Shown here: positions 28,173-37,981 of the stretch, in pieces | Numbering within the stretch: position 1 is the first letter of the stretch | How the letters are laid out: every line of letters starts with the position of its first letter | From: Caenimonas soli | GTDB lineage: Bacteria > Pseudomonadota > Gammaproteobacteria > Burkholderiales > Burkholderiaceae_C | Direction of reading: 5' to 3' | NCBI RefSeq assembly: GCF_013155545.1 | Contig: NZ_JABJVV010000001.1 | Coordinates: 372,001-436,000, forward strand | Length of the DNA stretch: 64,000 bases | Translations under genes and position numbers: made by a program | Notes under the pieces: generated by a model | Databases searched by the model: none | What the model saw: the letters and a program-made list of their open reading frames with translations, nothing else | What the model was told of the DNA's origin: nothing

Positions 28173-28591
28173 GCACTACGCAACTTATCCAGTCGCAGCT
28201 AGAAGACCGGTTTGGCCGGCAGGTGGCGGCACGCCTGGCGGCCGGCACGGCCGAGATCCCCTACAACGTCACGGAGCGCCTGCGGGCTGCCCGGGTTCAG
28301 GCGGTCGCCCGCCGCAAGCAGACGCAATTGCGCACCGCCTCTTCCGTGATCTCATCCGGTGGCGCTGCCGCGCTGACCTTCGGCGACGGCGGGCAGAGCC
28401 TGTGGAACCGCATCGCTTCCGCCCTGCCGCTGATCGCCCTGGCGGCCGGCCTGATCCTGATCCACACCATCGAGAACGACCGCCGCGCCAGCGAAGTGGC
28501 CGAGGTCGATGCCGCGCTTCTCACCGATGACCTCCCGCCATCGGCCTATGCGGATCCGGGCTTTGTCCAGTTCCTGAAATCCGGGGATTGA
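28169..28591 (+). CDS. DUF3619 membrane protein, candidate anti-sigma factor
   Basis: 140 residues from the ATG overlapping the sigma stop. N-terminal 80 residues are soluble and basic (QSQLEDRFGRQVAARLAAG, RLRAARVQAVARRKQ), followed by one membrane helix (ASALPLIALAAGLILIHTI, about 84-102) and an acidic C-terminal tail (AEVDAALLTDDLPPSAYADP). This soluble-helix-tail layout and the ATGA coupling to a sigma gene are what anti-sigma factors usually show, but DUF3619 has no proven function that I know of. Confidence 0.8.
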   Translation: MSTTQLIQSQLEDRFGRQVAARLAAGTAEIPYNVTERLRAARVQAVARRKQTQLRTASSVISSGGAAALTFGDGGQSLWNRIASALPLIALAAGLILIHTIENDRRASEVAEVDAALLTDDLPPSAYADPGFVQFLKSGD

Positions 28592-28610
28592 TCCGCTGGC
28601 GCCGCAAGCG

Positions 28611-29345
28611 ATGTCTCCCTCCGCTCCCCTTTCGATGCCGTCCAGGAAAGCCGGCGCGGCCCTCGGCGTCTTGTTCGGTGCGGGCGTGTTGTGGGTCGGG
28701 CTGTTCTGCGCCCCTTGCCTGGCCACGGCCCAAGCTCAGTCACAGGCCCAGCCGTCTCCAGCCGGCTCCGTGCTGGCAAGCCCGGCCCCTGTCGCCAGGG
28801 TTGCGGCCTCGAATGCCAAACCCAACGCAAAAGCGATCACCAAACCGCTGTGGAGCGAGCTGACGCCAGCCCAGCAACAGGCACTCACCCCTTTGTCGGC
28901 CAAATGGGACACGGTCAGTGAAGCCCAGAAGCGCAAGTGGCTGGCCCTGTCCCAGAACTTTCCCAAGATGTCCGGGGCCGAGCAAGCCAAGCTGCACAGC
29001 CGCATGACCGAGTGGGTGGCACTCAGCCCCCAGCAAAGGACCCAGGCGCGCCTGAGCTTCGGCGAGACCAAGCAGTTGTCGCCCGACGACAAGAAGGCCA
29101 AGTGGGAGGCCTACCAGGCACTGACGCCGGAACAAAAAAGCAAACTCGCCGCCGGGGCCGCCAAGCCACCCCAAACGGCAGCGGCTGTGAAGCCCGTGGC
29201 CCCCGACAAGCTGGCAACCCTGCCGAAGGCCAAACCAAGGCAGGAAAGCAAGACGCCCCGCATCGCCGCGGCGCCCAACCAGGTGGACCACAACACCTTG
29301 CTGCCCCAGCAGGCGCCGGTTCCCCCGTTTGCCCCGGTGAACTGA
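28611..29345 (+). CDS. DUF3106 secreted protein
   Basis: 244 residues. An N-terminal hydrophobic segment (ALGVLFGAGVLWVGLFCAPCLATAQA) is a signal peptide or anchor. The DUF3106 core (about 80-180) is rich in short Trp/Pro/Gln repeats such as PLWSELTPAQQQAL, KWLALSQNFPKM and YQALTPEQKSKLA, which look like alternating helix and loop units. A Pro/Ala/Lys-rich tail follows. Third gene of the sigma cluster, 19 bp after the DUF3619 gene. In context a sensor or envelope partner of the sigma system is plausible; nothing in the sequence proves it. Confidence 0.75.
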   Translation: MSPSAPLSMPSRKAGAALGVLFGAGVLWVGLFCAPCLATAQAQSQAQPSPAGSVLASPAPVARVAASNAKPNAKAITKPLWSELTPAQQQALTPLSAKWDTVSEAQKRKWLALSQNFPKMSGAEQAKLHSRMTEWVALSPQQRTQARLSFGETKQLSPDDKKAKWEAYQALTPEQKSKLAAGAAKPPQTAAAVKPVAPDKLATLPKAKPRQESKTPRIAAAPNQVDHNTLLPQQAPVPPFAPVN

Positions 29346-29356
29346 AATCTGTAGCC

Positions 29357-29881
29357 ATGGCGGATGAACTTCCGGGCATTGCCGCGCCCGACCCCCTGAT
29401 CGCACCCAGCCTGCCGCGCCGCATGGCTTGCTGGCTCTACGAGGGCATGCTGTTGTTCGCAGTGGTATTCGTCGCCGGCTGGCTGTTCAGCACGCTCGGC
29501 CAGATGCGCGATTCCATGGATGCCCGTCGCCCCCTGCTCCAGGCTTTTCTGGTCATTGTCTTCGCTGTCTATTTCGCCTGGTTCTGGTCCAAGGGCCAGA
29601 CACTGGCCATGAAGACCTGGAACATCCGTGTGGTGGACCGCGCGGGCCGGCCCCTGAGCCAGGGACGCGCCCTGCTGCGCTACGCTTTCAGCTGGCTATG
29701 GTTCCTGCCGCCGCTGGCAGCGGTGGCGCCCTTCAAACTGGGCGGCGCCCAGATCGCGGTCGTGGTGCTGGGCTGGGTTGCCGTGTGGGCCGTGCTGAGC
29801 CGGTTCCACCCGCAGCGCCAGTTCTGGCACGACGCACTCGCCGGCACGCGCCTCATACCTTCAGCGCCCCTCAGCCGCTGA
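29357..29881 (+). CDS. RDD-family membrane protein
   Basis: 174 residues. RDD domain with the opening PSLPRRMACWLYEGMLLFAVV (the Arg of the name; Asp is replaced by Glu in this copy), two further hydrophobic helices and TLAMKTWNIRVVDRAGRPLS in the cytoplasmic loop. RDD proteins are small inner-membrane proteins of mostly unknown role, some linked to ion antiport. It is the last member of the sigma cluster, 11 bp after the DUF3106 gene. Confidence 0.8.
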   Translation: MADELPGIAAPDPLIAPSLPRRMACWLYEGMLLFAVVFVAGWLFSTLGQMRDSMDARRPLLQAFLVIVFAVYFAWFWSKGQTLAMKTWNIRVVDRAGRPLSQGRALLRYAFSWLWFLPPLAAVAPFKLGGAQIAVVVLGWVAVWAVLSRFHPQRQFWHDALAGTRLIPSAPLSR

Positions 29882-29918
29882 CGGCGGCTTCGTCATTTTG
29901 GTGGGCGACAATCCGCTC

Positions 29919-30503
29919 ATGCCCTCTTTTTCCCTTTGTGTCTATTGTGGCTCCCGCCTGGGTACGACGCCGGGCTTCACTGCCGTGGCAGCCGACGTGG
30001 GCCGCTGGATCGGCGAGCACGGCGGCCAGCTGGTGTACGGCGGCGGCAATGCGGGCCTGATGGGCGTGGTGGCCACTGCCACGCTCGCGGCGGGCGGCCG
30101 GGTGGTGGGCGTCATTCCCCATGCCCTGGTCGAAAAGGAATTGGCCAAACTTGACTGCACCGAGCTGCACGTGGTGGACAACATGCACGAGCGCAAGCGC
30201 ATGATGGCCGAGCGGGCCGATGCCTTCTTGGCCCTGCCGGGCGGGATCGGCACGTTCGAGGAGTTGTTCGAGGTCTGGACCTGGCGCCAGCTGGGTTACC
30301 ACGACAAGCCGATCGGGTTGCTGAACGTGGACGGCTACTACGACCCGTTGCTGGCCTTCCTGGCATCGAGCGTGCGCCACAGCTTCATGAGCGACTGGCA
30401 GATGGACCTGATCCGCGTTGGCGACGACGCGCCGGCCCTGCTGAACCGGCTGATAGAGGCCGCCGCCGTCGCTTCCCCACGCACCAGCCTGTCCCAGATC
30501 TGA
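29919..30503 (+). CDS. LOG-family nucleotide 5'-monophosphate phosphoribohydrolase
   Basis: 194 residues from the ATG that gives MPSFSLCVYCGSRLGTTP, the normal start; an in-frame TTG seven codons earlier is less likely. Contains the nucleotide-binding GRWIGEHGGQLVYGGGNAGLMG and the signature LPGGIGTFEELFEVWTW (PGGxGTxxE, near residue 108). Plant members activate cytokinins by removing ribose phosphate; bacterial YvdD/PpnN-like members act on purine monophosphates. The exact substrate here is not known. Convergent neighbours are absent; it is followed by the histidine kinase. Confidence 0.88.
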   Translation: MPSFSLCVYCGSRLGTTPGFTAVAADVGRWIGEHGGQLVYGGGNAGLMGVVATATLAAGGRVVGVIPHALVEKELAKLDCTELHVVDNMHERKRMMAERADAFLALPGGIGTFEELFEVWTWRQLGYHDKPIGLLNVDGYYDPLLAFLASSVRHSFMSDWQMDLIRVGDDAPALLNRLIEAAAVASPRTSLSQI

Positions 30504-30553
30504 CGGCGCACGCCTATACTGGGCGGAAAAGAAAAAGCGAGAGCGATCCCCCA

Positions 30554-32977
30554 ATGCTGGCGGCGGAAAAGATCAGACGTCTGAACCGCCTCTATGCCGT
30601 TTCCAGCGGCATCAATGAGGCGATCGTCCGCGTGCCCGACGAGCGGCAACTGTATGTGGAGGCCTGCCGGATCGCTGTCGAGCGCGGTGGCTTCATGATG
30701 GCCTGGGTCGGCCGCGACACTACCGCCCTGGGCCGGCTAGAGCCGGTGGCGCGCTGGGGCAAGGATGACGGCTACGTCGATTCGATCCGCATCAGTACCG
30801 ATCCACAGCGCCGCGAGGGCCTGGGGCCGGGCGGCACCGCCTTTCGCACGGGCCAGCCCGCCGTTTGCAACGACATCGAGGCCGACCACGAATTCTTCGC
30901 CTTCCGTAAGGAAGCGCTGGCCCGGGGCTATCGCAGCTGCGCGGCTTTCCCGCTCAAGCTCGAAGGCAGTCCGGTCGCTGTTTTCCTGGTTTACGCGGCC
31001 GAGCCGCTGTACTTCGACGACGCCGAACTGGCACTACTCGCTTCGCTGGCCGACAATTTCTCCTTTGCCATCGAGGCGCGGGAAAAGGACCGGCAGCGGG
31101 CGCGGATGGAGGCCGCACTGCGGGCGAGCGAGGCACGGCTGCGAGCGGTGGTGGACAACGAGCCCGAGTGTGTCAAGACCGTCTCGCTCAAGTGCGAATT
31201 GCTCGACATCAACCCAGCCGGCCTGAAGATGATCCAGGCGCCCTCGCTCGAGGCCGTGCTGGGCAAGAACGTGCTGGATTTCATTCATCCGGAGGACCGC
31301 GACGCATACCTGGCGCTGCACCAGCGCGTCTGCGCGGGCGAAACCGGGCAGCTGCAGGTCCGTGCGATGGGGATGCAGGGAAGCATGGTCTGGATGGATA
31401 CCCATGCCGTCCCGTTGCGCGACGAGGACGGCACCATCTCCAAAGTTCTGTACGTGACGCGCGATGTCACCCAGCAACGTGCGTCGCTGGAGCGCCTGCA
31501 GCACAACCAGGCGCTCTTGAGCATGGCCAGCCGGCTGGGCCGTATGGGAGCCTGGGAGGTGGATCTGTCCACGATGGCAGTCACCTGGTCGGACGAACTG
31601 AGTGTCATCCTCGAAATGCCTGCGGGCTATCCGCTGTCGTTCCCCGAAGCGATCGAGTTTTACGCGCCCGAGCATCGTGCTGCCGTGACCGAGGCTTTCT
31701 GGGCTTGCGCAGAGAAGGGCACCCCCTTCGACCTGGAGCTGGAGATCGTGACCGGCAGCGGGCGCAAGCTGGGCGTGAGGTCCATGGGGGAGGCGGTGCG
31801 CGACTCGTCCGGCGCCATTTGCCGGGTGCAAGGGGCGTTCCAGGACATCACCGACCGCAAGGTCGCTGAAGAAGAGATCCACCAGCTCGCCGAACAGTTG
31901 ACCACGACGCTGGAAAGCATCACCGACGCCCTCGTGACCGTCGACCGCGACTGGCGCTTCACCTACATCAACCATGAAGCCGAGCGCGTGCTGCGCCGCT
32001 CGCGTGCGGAACTGCTGGGCACGGCCATGTGGGATCAGTTTCCGGAAGGCCGCGGCACGCCGTTCGACGAGGCCTACCAGAAGGCGCTGAGCGAAGGCCG
32101 GACAGTCGAGTTGGAGGCCTTCTACCCGCCGCTGGATACCTGGCTGGAGATTCGCGCGTACCCGTCGCCGCAGCGCGGCCTCACCATCTATTTCCGGGAT
32201 ATCGGCGAACGGCGCGCAGCCCAGGACGAGATCATGCGGCTCAATGCCGAACTGGAGCAGCGCGTGCGCCAGCGTACTGCCCAGCTCGAACTGGCCAACC
32301 AGGAGCTGCAGGCGTTTTCATATTCCGTGGCGCACGATCTTCGGGCGCCGCTGGCGGCGATCGGCGGCTTCGGCCACGCACTCGAACAGGAATTGGGCAG
32401 CGCTCCCAGCGAGCGGGCCTTGCACTACCTCAGCCGCATGCGCCAGGGCGCGGTACGCACCTCCGACATGATCGACGCATTGCTGTCCCTGGCACAGCTC
32501 ACCCGCACAGAGCTGCGCTGGGAAGCGGTCGATCTCTCGGCCCTGGCCGAGTCCGCGGCTCAATCCTGCCACGAGCAGGCGCCCGGCCAGAAGGCCGCGT
32601 ACGCGGTCCAGCCCGGCCTGCGGGTACACGGCGACCCCAGGCTGCTCGCACTGGTGATGGACAACCTGCTGGGCAACGCCTGGAAGTTCACGGCCGGGCA
32701 GCCGCGGCCCCGGATCGAGGTGGGCAGCCAGCTGGGCCCGGAAGGCGAGACCATCTATTTCGTGCGGGACAACGGCGTGGGGTTCGACATGGCCTATGCC
32801 AACAACCTGTTCGGCGCGTTCCAGCGCCTGCATTCGCAATCGGAGTTTGTCGGCTCGGGGATCGGGCTGGCCAACGTGCGCCGGATCATCTCCAGGCACA
32901 CGGGCCGCATCTGGGCTCATTCGCAGCCCGGCCGCGGCGCCACCTTCTACTTCACGCTGGGCAGCGAGCCCGCCTGA
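30554..32977 (+). CDS. Soluble sensor histidine kinase: GAF, three PAS, HisKA, HATPase
   Basis: 807 residues with no signal peptide or membrane helix, so a cytoplasmic sensor. GAF domain about 14-175 (VERGGFMMAWVGRD, FPLKLEGSPVAVFLVY), PAS domains about 190-305, 320-445 and 450-565, each ending in a linker such as DVTQQR or DITDRK, then a coiled coil (LNAELEQRVRQRTAQLELA), the phosphorylated His594 in YSVAHDLRAPLAAI and an HATPase domain with DNLLGNAWKF, DNGVGFD and GSGIGLANVRRI. No response regulator is adjacent. Signal is unknown; the PAS and GAF domains could bind haem, flavin or small ligands. Confidence 0.88.
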   Translation: MLAAEKIRRLNRLYAVSSGINEAIVRVPDERQLYVEACRIAVERGGFMMAWVGRDTTALGRLEPVARWGKDDGYVDSIRISTDPQRREGLGPGGTAFRTGQPAVCNDIEADHEFFAFRKEALARGYRSCAAFPLKLEGSPVAVFLVYAAEPLYFDDAELALLASLADNFSFAIEAREKDRQRARMEAALRASEARLRAVVDNEPECVKTVSLKCELLDINPAGLKMIQAPSLEAVLGKNVLDFIHPEDRDAYLALHQRVCAGETGQLQVRAMGMQGSMVWMDTHAVPLRDEDGTISKVLYVTRDVTQQRASLERLQHNQALLSMASRLGRMGAWEVDLSTMAVTWSDELSVILEMPAGYPLSFPEAIEFYAPEHRAAVTEAFWACAEKGTPFDLELEIVTGSGRKLGVRSMGEAVRDSSGAICRVQGAFQDITDRKVAEEEIHQLAEQLTTTLESITDALVTVDRDWRFTYINHEAERVLRRSRAELLGTAMWDQFPEGRGTPFDEAYQKALSEGRTVELEAFYPPLDTWLEIRAYPSPQRGLTIYFRDIGERRAAQDEIMRLNAELEQRVRQRTAQLELANQELQAFSYSVAHDLRAPLAAIGGFGHALEQELGSAPSERALHYLSRMRQGAVRTSDMIDALLSLAQLTRTELRWEAVDLSALAESAAQSCHEQAPGQKAAYAVQPGLRVHGDPRLLALVMDNLLGNAWKFTAGQPRPRIEVGSQLGPEGETIYFVRDNGVGFDMAYANNLFGAFQRLHSQSEFVGSGIGLANVRRIISRHTGRIWAHSQPGRGATFYFTLGSEPA

Positions 32978-32993
32978 GGCTATTCACCCCGGC

Positions 32994-33347
<354 letters not shown>

Positions 33348-35012
33348 CTATGCACGGAATTTACCGGTAATAGGATAACGCCAATCCTTGCCAAAGCTGC
33401 GATGGGTGACCCGGATGCCCACCGGAGCCTGCCGGCGCTTGTATTCATTGACCCGGATCAGGCGGGCCACGCGCTCCACCACGGCGCGCTCGAACCCCGC
33501 CGCGATGATCTCCTCCACCCCCTGGTCGTTCTCCATGTAGCGCTCCAGGATCGCGTCCAGCACTTCGTAAGGCGGCAGGCTGTCCTGGTCCACCTGGTCG
33601 GGCCGCAGCTCGGCACTGGGTGGGCGCGTGATGATGCGATCGGGGATGGGGCTGATCCCGGCGCCATAAGGATCGTGAATGTTGCGCCAGCGGGCGAGCC
33701 GGAACACCGTCGTCTTGAGCAGATCCTTGATCACGGCGAAACCGCCGGCCATGTCGCCGTACAGAGTGCAATAGCCGGTGGCCATTTCGCTCTTGTTGCC
33801 GGTCGTGAGCACGATGCTGCCGAACTTGTTGGACAGCGCCATGAGGAACACGCCCCGGATGCGGGCCTGGATGTTCTCCTCGGTGGTGTCCTCGGGCAGG
33901 CCCTTGAATTCCTGCGCCAGCGACGCCTTGAAGGCCTCGAACTCGGGAATGATGGATATCTCGTCGTAGCGCACGCCCAGCCGCGCCGCCATGTCGCGCG
34001 CGTCTATCCATGAGATGTCCGCCGTGTAGGGCGAAGGCATCATCACCGCGCGCACCTTGTCGCGTCCCAGGGCATCCACCGCAACGGCCAGGACCAGGGC
34101 CGAATCGATGCCGCCCGACAGGCCCAGCAACACGCCGGGAAAGCCGTTCTTGCCTATGTAGTCGCGCACGCCCAGCACCAGTGCGTCCCACAGGTCGGCT
34201 TCGGGGCTGCGCTCGTGCATCAGATGGGCGCCGAGCGTGAGGCGCCCGCCTACCCGCTCGGTTTGCACATGAAAGAGGTCTTCCTGGAAGCCCGGGGCGC
34301 GGCCGGCCAGCGAACCGTCGGCGTTCACGGCGAAGGATGCGCCATCGAACACCACCTCGTCCTGGCCACCCACGAGGTGCGCATAGACCACCGGCAGATC
34401 CAGCGCGCGAGCCCGCTCGGCCATGCGCGCCACGCGCTCGCCGCCCTTGCCCACGTGGAACGGCGATGCGTTGATGACGGCCAGCAGTTCGGCGCCCGCT
34501 TCCTTGGCGAGCAAGCCAGGCTCGTCGAACCAGGCGTCCTCGCAGATCAGCAGGCCTACGTTGACACCCTCGACCTGGAACACGCACGTGCCCTGGCCGG
34601 GCGTGAAATAGCGTCGCTCGTCGAAAACCTGGTAGTTGGGCAGTTCGCGCTTGGCGTAGGTCTCCAGCACCCGGCCCTCGCTGAGCACGCTGGCCGCGTT
34701 GAAGCGGCGCTGCACGGCCACCGACTTGCTGCGGATATCGCTCCCCGTGGGATGGCCGACCACCACATGCAGGCCTTTTAACCCGGCGAGCTCGCGGGCC
34801 ACGGTTTTCACGGCATCATCGCAAGAAGCGATGAACGCCGGCCGCAGGAACAGGTCCTCGGCCGCGTAGCCGCAAATGGACAGCTCGGGCGTGAGCACGA
34901 GGCGTGCGCCCTGGGCGTAGGCCGATCGCGCCGCGGTGATGATCTTTTGCGCGTTGCCGGCCATGTCGCCCACCACGAAATTCAGCTGGGCAATACAAAG
35001 TTTTAGAGTCAT
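33348..35012 (-). CDS. nadE: Glutamine-dependent NAD+ synthetase
   Basis: Last step of NAD synthesis, amidating deamido-NAD with ammonia from glutamine. 554 residues: an N-terminal nitrilase-type glutaminase domain (about 1-255; Glu in LTPELSICGYAAEDL, Cys in GLLICEDAWFDEPG) and a C-terminal synthetase domain with the ATP-pyrophosphatase loop LGLSGGIDSALVLAVAVDAL and TTGNKSEMATGYCTLYGD. Coupled to glnK downstream. Its start codon is only 7 bp from the start of the divergent GNAT gene. Confidence 0.95.
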   Translation of the reverse strand: MTLKLCIAQLNFVVGDMAGNAQKIITAARSAYAQGARLVLTPELSICGYAAEDLFLRPAFIASCDDAVKTVARELAGLKGLHVVVGHPTGSDIRSKSVAVQRRFNAASVLSEGRVLETYAKRELPNYQVFDERRYFTPGQGTCVFQVEGVNVGLLICEDAWFDEPGLLAKEAGAELLAVINASPFHVGKGGERVARMAERARALDLPVVYAHLVGGQDEVVFDGASFAVNADGSLAGRAPGFQEDLFHVQTERVGGRLTLGAHLMHERSPEADLWDALVLGVRDYIGKNGFPGVLLGLSGGIDSALVLAVAVDALGRDKVRAVMMPSPYTADISWIDARDMAARLGVRYDEISIIPEFEAFKASLAQEFKGLPEDTTEENIQARIRGVFLMALSNKFGSIVLTTGNKSEMATGYCTLYGDMAGGFAVIKDLLKTTVFRLARWRNIHDPYGAGISPIPDRIITRPPSAELRPDQVDQDSLPPYEVLDAILERYMENDQGVEEIIAAGFERAVVERVARLIRVNEYKRRQAPVGIRVTHRSFGKDWRYPITGKFRA

Positions 35013-35019
35013 AGCAGCA

Positions 35020-36186
35020 GTGAAAAACAGCTCGAACGATTATGTCATCCAGGTGCTGGGTTCGCCGGCCGACCTGGACTCCGGGGAATGGAACGCCTTG
35101 CTTGCCCGGCAAGAAGCGCCGAGCCCGTTCATGCGCCTGGAGTACCTCGCCGCGATGGAACAAAGCAAGAGCGCCACGCCGGCGACGGGGTGGACGCCAC
35201 GCTTTTTCACCTTGCGGCGCGAGGGACAGCTGGTCGCGGGCTGCGCGCTCTACCTCAAGGACCACTCCTACGGCGAATACGTGTTCGATTGGGCCTGGGC
35301 CAACGCCTACGAGCAGCATGGGCTGGCTTACTACCCCAAGGCGGTGATAGCGACGCCCTTCACGCCCGTGCCCGGCGCGCGCCTGCTCGCCGTGGACGCG
35401 CACGCCCGGCAGGCGCTGATCGATGCCGTCGTCCAGTGGTGCCGCAAGCAGAAACTCTCTTCGCTGCACCTGCTTTTCGCGGGCGAGGAGGACACTGCGG
35501 CCTGCGCGGCCGCCGGCCTGATGCTGCGCCACACGGTGCAGTTCCACTGGACCAACACCGGCTGGACGGATTTCGACGCTTTCCTGGCCAGCCTGGCACA
35601 TGACAAGCGCAAGAAGATTCGCCAGGAGCGGCGCAAGGTGGCGCAGGCGGGCGTGGCTTTCCGCTGGGCCAGGGGCGCCGACATCGCGCCGGCCGACTGG
35701 GACTTCTTCTACCGCTGCTACGAGCGCACCTACTACGAGCACGGCAACTTGCCCTACCTCAAGCGCGACTTCTTCCGGCGCATGGCCCGCGAGATGCCCG
35801 AAAACTGGCTGCTGTTTGTTGCCGAGCAGGCGGGCAAGCCGATTGCCAGCAGCCTGATCGCACTGGAGACTACGCAGTCCGGCGAAAAGGTGGCGTATGG
35901 GCGCTATTGGGGAGCATTGGCGCGGGTGGACTGCCTGCATTTCGAGGCCTGCTACTACCAGCCGCTGCAGTGGTGCATCGCCAACGGCTGGGACCGCTTC
36001 GAGGGCGGCGCCCAGGGGGAACACAAGATGGCGCGCGCACTGATGCCGGTGAAAACCACCAGTGCCCACTGGCTGGCGCAGCCCGCTTTCGCCGACGCGG
36101 TGGAACGCTTCCTCGAGCGCGAGGGCGAGGGTATCGCCAACTACCTGGAACACCTCGAGCAGCGCAGCCCGTTCCGGCAGGGCTAA
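35020..36186 (+). CDS. GNAT-fold protein (DUF482, peptidogalycan biosynthesis-like)
   Basis: 388 residues from a GTG start giving VKNSSNDYVIQVLGSPADL. Members of this family have two GNAT-type halves; here typical stretches are RLEYLAAMEQSKSATPATGW, VFDWAWANAYEQHGLAYYPK, LAHDKRKKIRQERRKVAQAG and EHGNLPYLKRDFF, with FEGGAQGEHKMARALMPV near the C-terminus. FemX-like aminoacyl transfer has been proposed for relatives, but the substrate is not known. A longer frame to 34936 would run into nadE on the other strand and is rejected. The divergent starts leave almost no room for promoters between the genes. Confidence 0.78.
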   Translation: MKNSSNDYVIQVLGSPADLDSGEWNALLARQEAPSPFMRLEYLAAMEQSKSATPATGWTPRFFTLRREGQLVAGCALYLKDHSYGEYVFDWAWANAYEQHGLAYYPKAVIATPFTPVPGARLLAVDAHARQALIDAVVQWCRKQKLSSLHLLFAGEEDTAACAAAGLMLRHTVQFHWTNTGWTDFDAFLASLAHDKRKKIRQERRKVAQAGVAFRWARGADIAPADWDFFYRCYERTYYEHGNLPYLKRDFFRRMAREMPENWLLFVAEQAGKPIASSLIALETTQSGEKVAYGRYWGALARVDCLHFEACYYQPLQWCIANGWDRFEGGAQGEHKMARALMPVKTTSAHWLAQPAFADAVERFLEREGEGIANYLEHLEQRSPFRQG

Positions 36187-36267
36187 GGCCGAGCTCCTGA
36201 AGAGCCCGCTCTGCTTGCCGTCCCTCCGGCGACCATTCCGGAAGCCCGCCGCTGGCACACTGGCAGG

Positions 36268-37803
36268 ATGAAATCGCTCAGCGGCCTCGATGCCACCTTC
36301 CTGTACCTGGAAACGCCCGAAACCCCCATGCACGTGGGTTCGCTCAACCTGTACGAGCTGCCCAAGGGCTTCAAGGGGAGCTTTCACAAGGCGGTGCAGC
36401 AGCACATTGCGAAGCGCATGCACCTGGCGCCCATCTTCAGCCGACGCCTGGCCTTCATGCCGTTCGACCTGGGCCACCCGATCTGGGTCGAGGCCGACGA
36501 GGTGGATCTGGACTTCCATATCCGCAAGGTCCCGGGCAAGCAGCTCAGCGTCAGGCAGGCCGAGGCGATGGCCGCCAAGCTGCACGGCCAGCTGATAGAC
36601 CGCGAGCACCCGCTGTGGGAGTTCCATGTGTTCGACGACATCAAGGCGCCGGCGGCGATGGGGATCGAAGGCAAGCTGGTGGGGTTCTATTCCAAGATCC
36701 ACCATGCCGCGCTCGACGGCAAGGGCGGCACGGTACTCGCCAACGCGGTGCTGGACCTGAGCGCCGTCCCCCGTGAGGTGGCGCCGGCCGACGGTCCGCG
36801 CAAGGGCCGCACGGCGGGCGACCTGAAGATCGGCGAGATGATAGGCGCGGTGTTCTCCAATTCTCTGGCGCAGTACGCCAAGCTCGCCCGGTCCTTGCCG
36901 GCGGCGGCCACCTCGCTCGGCGGCGCCGTGGCCCGGCAATCGGTGACCGGCGGGGAGAAGGGCCTCACCAGCCTGCGGCCCAAGTCGCCGATCAGCCTGG
37001 CGCCCAAGACAGTCTTCAACGTCGGCATCACGCGCCACCGGGTGTTCGCCACGGCCAGTGTCCCGTTCGCGGAGTCCAAGGCCATGGCCAAGGTGGTGGG
37101 CGGCACTTTCAACGACATCGTGCTGTGGATCTGTTCGACGGCGCTGCGCAGCTACCTGGCCAAGCACGCCACCCTGCCGAAGAAGCCGCTGATCGCAGCC
37201 ATGCCGGTCAGCCTGCGCGAGGAAAGCAACAAGGAGCTGAACAACCAGGCCTCGATCTCCGTGGTGGACCTGGGCACGCATCTGGCTCATCCGATGAAGC
37301 GGATGAACGCCATCATGGCGTCGACCGCGAAAGTCAAGGAAGCCCTGCTCAACCTGAAGTCCGTGCTGCCGACCGACTACCCTTCCCTCCTCTCACCCTG
37401 GGTGATGGGCGGCGCAGCCAAGGCCCTGTTCAAGACCTACGGCAAGAGCGGCATCGCCGGCAAGCTGCCCACGGTGGCAAATCTCGCGATCAGCAACGTG
37501 CCCGGACCCCAGGTGCCGCTGTACCTCGCGGGCGCACGCATGGTCACCTTCCATCCCTTGTCCATCGTGCTGCACGGCCTGGCGCTGAACATCACGATCC
37601 AGACCTACGCGGGCAGGGTCGATTTCGGCGTCATCGCCGACAAGAAAGCCGTTCCGCACGTGCAGGACCTTGCGGACGCGCTCGAGGCGGCGTTCGAAGA
37701 GGCCAAAACACTGTTCGTGCCCGAGCCTGTTGCCACGCCCGCCGCGAAGCCAGTCGCGAAGCGCAAGGCCACGGTCGCGCCGCGGCGCCGAGCGACAGCC
37801 TGA
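36268..37803 (+). CDS. Wax ester synthase / diacylglycerol acyltransferase (WS/DGAT)
   Basis: Makes wax esters or triacylglycerol from acyl-CoA and an alcohol or diacylglycerol. 511 residues. The active-site motif HHxxxDG is present as KIHHAALDGKGG (His145, His146, Asp150, Gly151). Other family stretches: LSGLDATFLYLET at the start, PLWEFHVFDDI, and NVPGPQVPLYLAGARM with LNITIQTYAGRVDFG near the end. A lysine/arginine-rich tail (PVAKRKATVAPRRRATA) is added at the C-terminus. An alpha/beta hydrolase gene follows, so storage-lipid turnover is a plausible joint role. Confidence 0.9.
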   Translation: MKSLSGLDATFLYLETPETPMHVGSLNLYELPKGFKGSFHKAVQQHIAKRMHLAPIFSRRLAFMPFDLGHPIWVEADEVDLDFHIRKVPGKQLSVRQAEAMAAKLHGQLIDREHPLWEFHVFDDIKAPAAMGIEGKLVGFYSKIHHAALDGKGGTVLANAVLDLSAVPREVAPADGPRKGRTAGDLKIGEMIGAVFSNSLAQYAKLARSLPAAATSLGGAVARQSVTGGEKGLTSLRPKSPISLAPKTVFNVGITRHRVFATASVPFAESKAMAKVVGGTFNDIVLWICSTALRSYLAKHATLPKKPLIAAMPVSLREESNKELNNQASISVVDLGTHLAHPMKRMNAIMASTAKVKEALLNLKSVLPTDYPSLLSPWVMGGAAKALFKTYGKSGIAGKLPTVANLAISNVPGPQVPLYLAGARMVTFHPLSIVLHGLALNITIQTYAGRVDFGVIADKKAVPHVQDLADALEAAFEEAKTLFVPEPVATPAAKPVAKRKATVAPRRRATA

Positions 37804-37981
37804 AAACTGGTAGTTACCCCCGCACGTCGCGTCGCGCACGCGACGAAATTGAAGACGGCCCACTCTAAAGCGGTGCCGGCGTCAGCGGTGGCGCATGCAA
37901 ACGCTGCTACGGTGCATCTGGGCCGCCCGCAGGATTTTCAGAGGCGCAGCGGCCTGAACACTACAAGGAAAGCAGCATCCA

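Noticed and set aside
34816..37290. 824-codon minus-strand frame opposite the GNAT-like and WS/DGAT genes
   Set aside because: Runs through two genes with clear families; Gln/His/Arg-rich without motifs.
37804..37981. Possible small gene between the WS/DGAT and hydrolase genes
   Set aside because: Frames here lack a ribosome site and any recognisable sequence; treated as intergenic.
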